Assembly: GCA_002413755.1 (NCBI GenBank)
Contig: DHXQ01000036.1
Span: 26,091 to 33,044, forward strand
Source: Candidatus Saccharibacteria bacterium UBA5152
GTDB lineage: Bacteria; Patescibacteriota; Saccharimonadia; Saccharimonadales; UBA4665
Reading direction: 5' to 3'
DNA length: 6,954 nt
The notes under the pieces were generated by a model that worked only from the letters and a program-made list of their open reading frames with translations, made no database searches and was not told where the DNA came from. Both the position numbers and the translations under genes were made by a program. Within the stretch, counting starts at the first letter, position 1. Every line of letters starts with the position of its first letter. This document shows positions 4,548-6,954 of this stretch, in pieces.

Positions 4548-6270
4548 TGCTGGACGGTTGGGTCGACGTGGCCGCTCCGTCTGCTTTAACAATTACGACC
4601 GTTATTTTACTAGTCTTCTTAGGAACCGAGTGCACCCAGAAAGGGCTGTATTTGACCGTCACATCAGAGACGCCAGGGATTGTCTTGGTGATAGCTGCGA
4701 TGTCGCCAGTTTTTTTGCCGGCAAATTGCTTAGTAAGTGCAGCCACGTTGATGTCCGGCCCGGCCAGCGAAGTTGCTGTTACGGTTGTCTGGATGGCGCC
4801 GCTGCTCGCTGGCGAGGTAATCTGATACTTGGCCTGGTTGACGCCGTCGTTGAGAATCTGTTGCTTGGTGGTGTCGATCTGCTTGTTGACGCTGGCGGTG
4901 ATCACCTTTTTAACGTCAGCCTGTTTGATACCGTACATGGTGTAGGTCGTAACCTGCGTCACTGTAACAGTATCGGACTGATCACCGACGTTCGCGCTGG
5001 TAGTTACAGCGGGTTCGCCGCCGTTCAGGCTATTCAGGAGGGCGGTGTAGCCATCAGCTGTCAGAGACTTTTCCAGGTCAGATTTGATACTGCTATTGTC
5101 GGCGCTGGAGATCTTTGCCTTGGCGCTGTCGATATCGGCCTGGGCTACAACTTTGATGATATTATCGGTACCATTGTCAAAAGCTGAGCCATTCAGCCCA
5201 GAAGCGGTCGAAAAGCCGGCAATCGTAAACTTGGAACCAGCCGCCACGTTGTACTTAGTACCAGCTTGTTGGGATATAACATTAACATCACCCTTACAGA
5301 CAAAGTTCCCATCGGCATCAACCCCGGATGGATTGAGCTGCAGCACCGCGGTACTAATAAACGTCAGTCCGCCGGTGCTAAAGCCAGTACCGGAATCAAT
5401 GGGCGCTGGCTTCTTGGTACAGACCTGACTGACCGATACGGTGCCGCTGGCTTTGGTACCATTGTTCTTCTGACCGCTGGTGCTGACCTGCTGGGAGCCG
5501 GTTTGGGGTTTGCTGGCGATTTTGGCGGGAATGGTGTTGGTGGCGGGGTCGTACTCGGTCGCCGTCGGATCAATGCTCAGGGTGGCCTTGGTGCTGACAT
5601 CAGTACTGTTGGTCTTCAGACTGATCGTGGCCTTCGGAAGCGCAGTGTTAGCCCAGACCAGGCCGGCGATCAATACAATAACCGCCAGGATTCCGACAAT
5701 CAGAACCATCCGGAATTTGTTAAAATTCGGGATTTTGAGGCTTTTATTCTTACCTTTTTTGGATCCGCCAGACGCGGCAGCACCTAGTCCGGCAGCGGTA
5801 GCCGGTACATCTTCGTTATCCAGCTGAATCGTTTCCGGCTCAGTGTATTTATTAGCCAGGACGCCAACCGGCTTGGTGGCGGCCGCATCGGGGTCAAAAT
5901 CATCGGTTTCGTCAGCATCATCGAGCGTGTCGTCGATAACAGCGTCATCCGGCTGGGTATTGATAGCGTTGGGTGACAGTGGGATGGCCGGCTTGGACTG
6001 CAGACTGCTGGCCACATGCATGCCGACGGCACCGGCCAGTGGTAACAGCCCGGCCTCGGAGGTGATCAGGACGACGTTCTTCTTGAGCTTCTCGGCAGTA
6101 CGCTTCAGAAGCTTCATATTGACGACACTCTGTAATACGCTAGCCCGCTTCGGCAGTACCAAGGCAACGATCTTTTGCTCGGATTTTTGCAATTTCTCAA
6201 TAATCGCCGTGATCTCGTCATCGACGTCAATATAAATCGTATCTTTTTTGGGTTCAGTCGGCGTTGGCAT
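4540..6270 (-). CDS. Single-pass membrane protein, baseplate J-like type common in CPR bacteria
   Basis: A 576-residue protein of unknown function. Residues 11-95 look like a small cytoplasmic alpha/beta domain (DTIYIDVDDEITAIIEKL, then KNVVLITSEAGLLPLAGAVG). An acidic linker (about 106-130) and a basic KKGKNKS patch (171-177) precede one membrane segment at about 187-206. About 370 residues then lie outside, rich in Ser, Thr, Gly and predicted beta strands. The outer part (PKATISLKTNSTDVST, then SGTVSV, GTGFSTGGLTF, AGTKYNVAAGSKFTIAGF) resembles proteins annotated in CPR genomes as baseplate J/gp47 family; that similarity is recalled, not computed. There are only two cysteines, Cys284 and Cys325, both in the outer part, and they could form a disulfide. 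The start is supported by AGGA 6 nt before the ATG (plus 6277-6280). The gene overlaps ruvX by 8 nt. A surface or envelope scaffold role is inferred from topology and from neighbouring MltG. Confidence 0.8.
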   Translation of the reverse strand: MPTPTEPKKDTIYIDVDDEITAIIEKLQKSEQKIVALVLPKRASVLQSVVNMKLLKRTAEKLKKNVVLITSEAGLLPLAGAVGMHVASSLQSKPAIPLSPNAINTQPDDAVIDDTLDDADETDDFDPDAAATKPVGVLANKYTEPETIQLDNEDVPATAAGLGAAASGGSKKGKNKSLKIPNFNKFRMVLIVGILAVIVLIAGLVWANTALPKATISLKTNSTDVSTKATLSIDPTATEYDPATNTIPAKIASKPQTGSQQVSTSGQKNNGTKASGTVSVSQVCTKKPAPIDSGTGFSTGGLTFISTAVLQLNPSGVDADGNFVCKGDVNVISQQAGTKYNVAAGSKFTIAGFSTASGLNGSAFDNGTDNIIKVVAQADIDSAKAKISSADNSSIKSDLEKSLTADGYTALLNSLNGGEPAVTTSANVGDQSDTVTVTQVTTYTMYGIKQADVKKVITASVNKQIDTTKQQILNDGVNQAKYQITSPASSGAIQTTVTATSLAGPDINVAALTKQFAGKKTGDIAAITKTIPGVSDVTVKYSPFWVHSVPKKTSKITVVIVKADGAATSTQPSSND

Positions 6271-6350
6271 CGTTAGTCCTAGTTTCTCATACTATCTAAA
6301 ATCTGTCTAAGCATAACCTGTGCTTCGAGGAACATTCCGCTTTTGTGGTG

Positions 6351-6393
6351 ACTCCGCTTTTTGTACCCACATTGTGGCCACAAAAAGCGGAGT
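6351..6393. repeat. Strong intergenic hairpin with extra partial arm copy
   Basis: A perfect 14-bp inverted repeat (ACTCCGCTTTTTGT at 6351-6364 against 6380-6393) has a 15-nt loop that itself contains CCAC-att-GTGG. A third, partial copy of the arm (TTCCGCTTTTGT, 6335-6346) lies just outside. It sits between the ATPase stop and the surface-protein start. Neither strand has a T-run right after the stem, so it is not a standard intrinsic terminator. It may still shape mRNA ends or bind a protein. Confidence 0.75.
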
Positions 6394-6429
6394 GCCCGGA
6401 TAGCCCTGTGGCTCGAACGAGTTAACGGG

Positions 6430-6954
6430 CTAGGTTTGGAGGATTTTGTCGATCTTATCTTTGACGGTATTGCCGCCGGCACCGGAGTAACTGAGGGTAT
6501 CGAGGCCGACGCGCAGCAGGCCCATGGCAGTAATAAAGGTGTGGTCAGCGACGTTACCGGTGCTATCGTGGATGCCGACGACCTGGCTCGGGCTGATGTG
6601 CTGGACGATCGGTTTGCGGGTAAACGGCAGGCTCTTGTACCAGTCTGTTTTGCCAAGGTTCTCCATCAGCATATCGAGGCTCGAGCCGCCGCCGCAAAGC
6701 AATATCCGGTGCGGCAAATGATCAAGCTGTGGGAATTCACCGAGCGCCAGTTCGACACCGCTGGTCCAGACGTCGAGCGTCTTGCGTAATGATGCCTCAA
6801 CATCCTTAACTTTAGCTTGCGGGACGCTGCCATGGCTCAGGCCAAGCTTCAACTTCTCAGCGATGTCGAAGTCGACACCGAGGTCGCGCTCGATAGAGCG
6901 CGAATACGACCGACCGCCAATCCCGAACATCTTGGTGCCCTGCACGCCGCCTTC
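6430..6954 (-). CDS. FtsA/PilM-like actin-fold ATPase, C-terminal part (runs off the right edge)
   Basis: The 174 visible residues fit the C-terminal half of an ASKHA-fold ATPase of the FtsA/PilM group. They include IGGRSYSRSIERDLGVDFDIAEKLK (residues 12-36), the usual 'IGG-x-F/Y-T/S-x2-I-x3-L...AE-x-LK' segment. RILLCGGGSSLDML (83-96) is the adenosine/phosphate-2 loop. The HTFITAMGLLRVG end (138-150) corresponds to the final 'A-GLAL/R' helix. Such proteins bind ATP and act on the inner face of the membrane in cell division (FtsA) or type IV pilus assembly (PilM). The visible part cannot decide between these. The frame is open to the window edge, so a GTG at 6945 is internal and not the start. 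The downstream single-pass protein on the same strand could be its membrane partner, by inference from position. Confidence 0.68.
   Translation of the reverse strand, partial: EGGVQGTKMFGIGGRSYSRSIERDLGVDFDIAEKLKLGLSHGSVPQAKVKDVEASLRKTLDVWTSGVELALGEFPQLDHLPHRILLCGGGSSLDMLMENLGKTDWYKSLPFTRKPIVQHISPSQVVGIHDSTGNVADHTFITAMGLLRVGLDTLSYSGAGGNTVKDKIDKILQT

Noticed and set aside
4548..4592. TTG-initiated extension of ruvX
   Set aside because: The 15 extra residues precede the normal RuvX N-terminus, and the ATG at 4547 gives the same 8-nt overlap style as the next junction.
4402..5187. 261-codon plus-strand open frame
   Set aside because: It is opposite ruvX and the surface-protein gene, which have clear domain signatures or topology; its own translation has no recognisable motif.
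6279..6656. 125-codon minus-strand open frame overlapping the ATPase gene
   Set aside because: It is out of frame with the GGG-containing ATPase motif and has biased shadow-frame composition rich in Arg, Ser and Pro.
6361..6789. 142-codon plus-strand open frame
   Set aside because: It is antisense to the FtsA/PilM-like gene and starts inside the intergenic hairpin; no motif or ribosome site was seen.

Overview
The window is a tightly packed stretch of bacterial chromosome in which every recognisable gene lies on the minus strand. It therefore reads from right to left: an FtsA/PilM-type ATPase (C-terminal part), a large single-pass surface protein of the baseplate-J-like type common in candidate-phylum-radiation bacteria, ruvX, mltG, a membrane-anchored LysM-CHAP cell-wall hydrolase, obgE, and the N-terminal part of exonuclease I (sbcB). 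Base composition is roughly balanced. The architecture of the 576-residue surface protein, together with the membrane-anchored LysM-CHAP protein and the short intergenic spaces, points to Patescibacteria/CPR, most likely a Saccharibacteria (TM7) relative. This is inference from protein style, not a database match. ruvX ends in TGA at a normal family length, so the UGA=Gly code of Absconditabacteria/Gracilibacteria is unlikely.

Right half (3056-6954): the surface protein, ruvX and mltG are translationally coupled. Both junctions are 8-nt overlaps of the form ATGnnTRA (start codon, two bases, stop codon). mltG has a strong AAAGGAG ribosome-binding site inside the end of ruvX. The ruvX-mltG pairing is a recurrent neighbourhood in other bacteria. 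A 14-bp perfect hairpin with an extra partial copy of its arm separates the ATPase gene from the surface-protein gene.

Middle (1755-3055): a promoter-like sequence sits directly after the mltG stop codon. It would give the LysM-CHAP gene a leader of about 170 nt. The leader holds an early hairpin, a tandem 13-bp repeat, and an AGGAG motif placed before an in-frame ATA codon rather than before the ATG.

Left half (1-1754): an approximately 118-bp near-palindrome follows the LysM-CHAP stop codon. It is followed by an operator-like inverted repeat and an extended -10 promoter whose predicted start falls on or next to the obgE ATG, so obgE may be translated from a leaderless mRNA. A clear intrinsic terminator ends obgE, and sbcB begins right after it.

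Functionally, most of the window concerns the cell envelope: glycan-strand cleavage (MltG), peptidoglycan amidase/endopeptidase activity (LysM-CHAP), a surface-exposed single-pass protein and an actin-like ATPase. Housekeeping RNA and ribosome factors (RuvX, ObgE) and a DNA-repair exonuclease are embedded among them. No CRISPR array, tRNA, rRNA or intact transposase is visible. The most unusual items are non-coding: the near-palindrome, the obgE promoter geometry and the LysM-CHAP leader.
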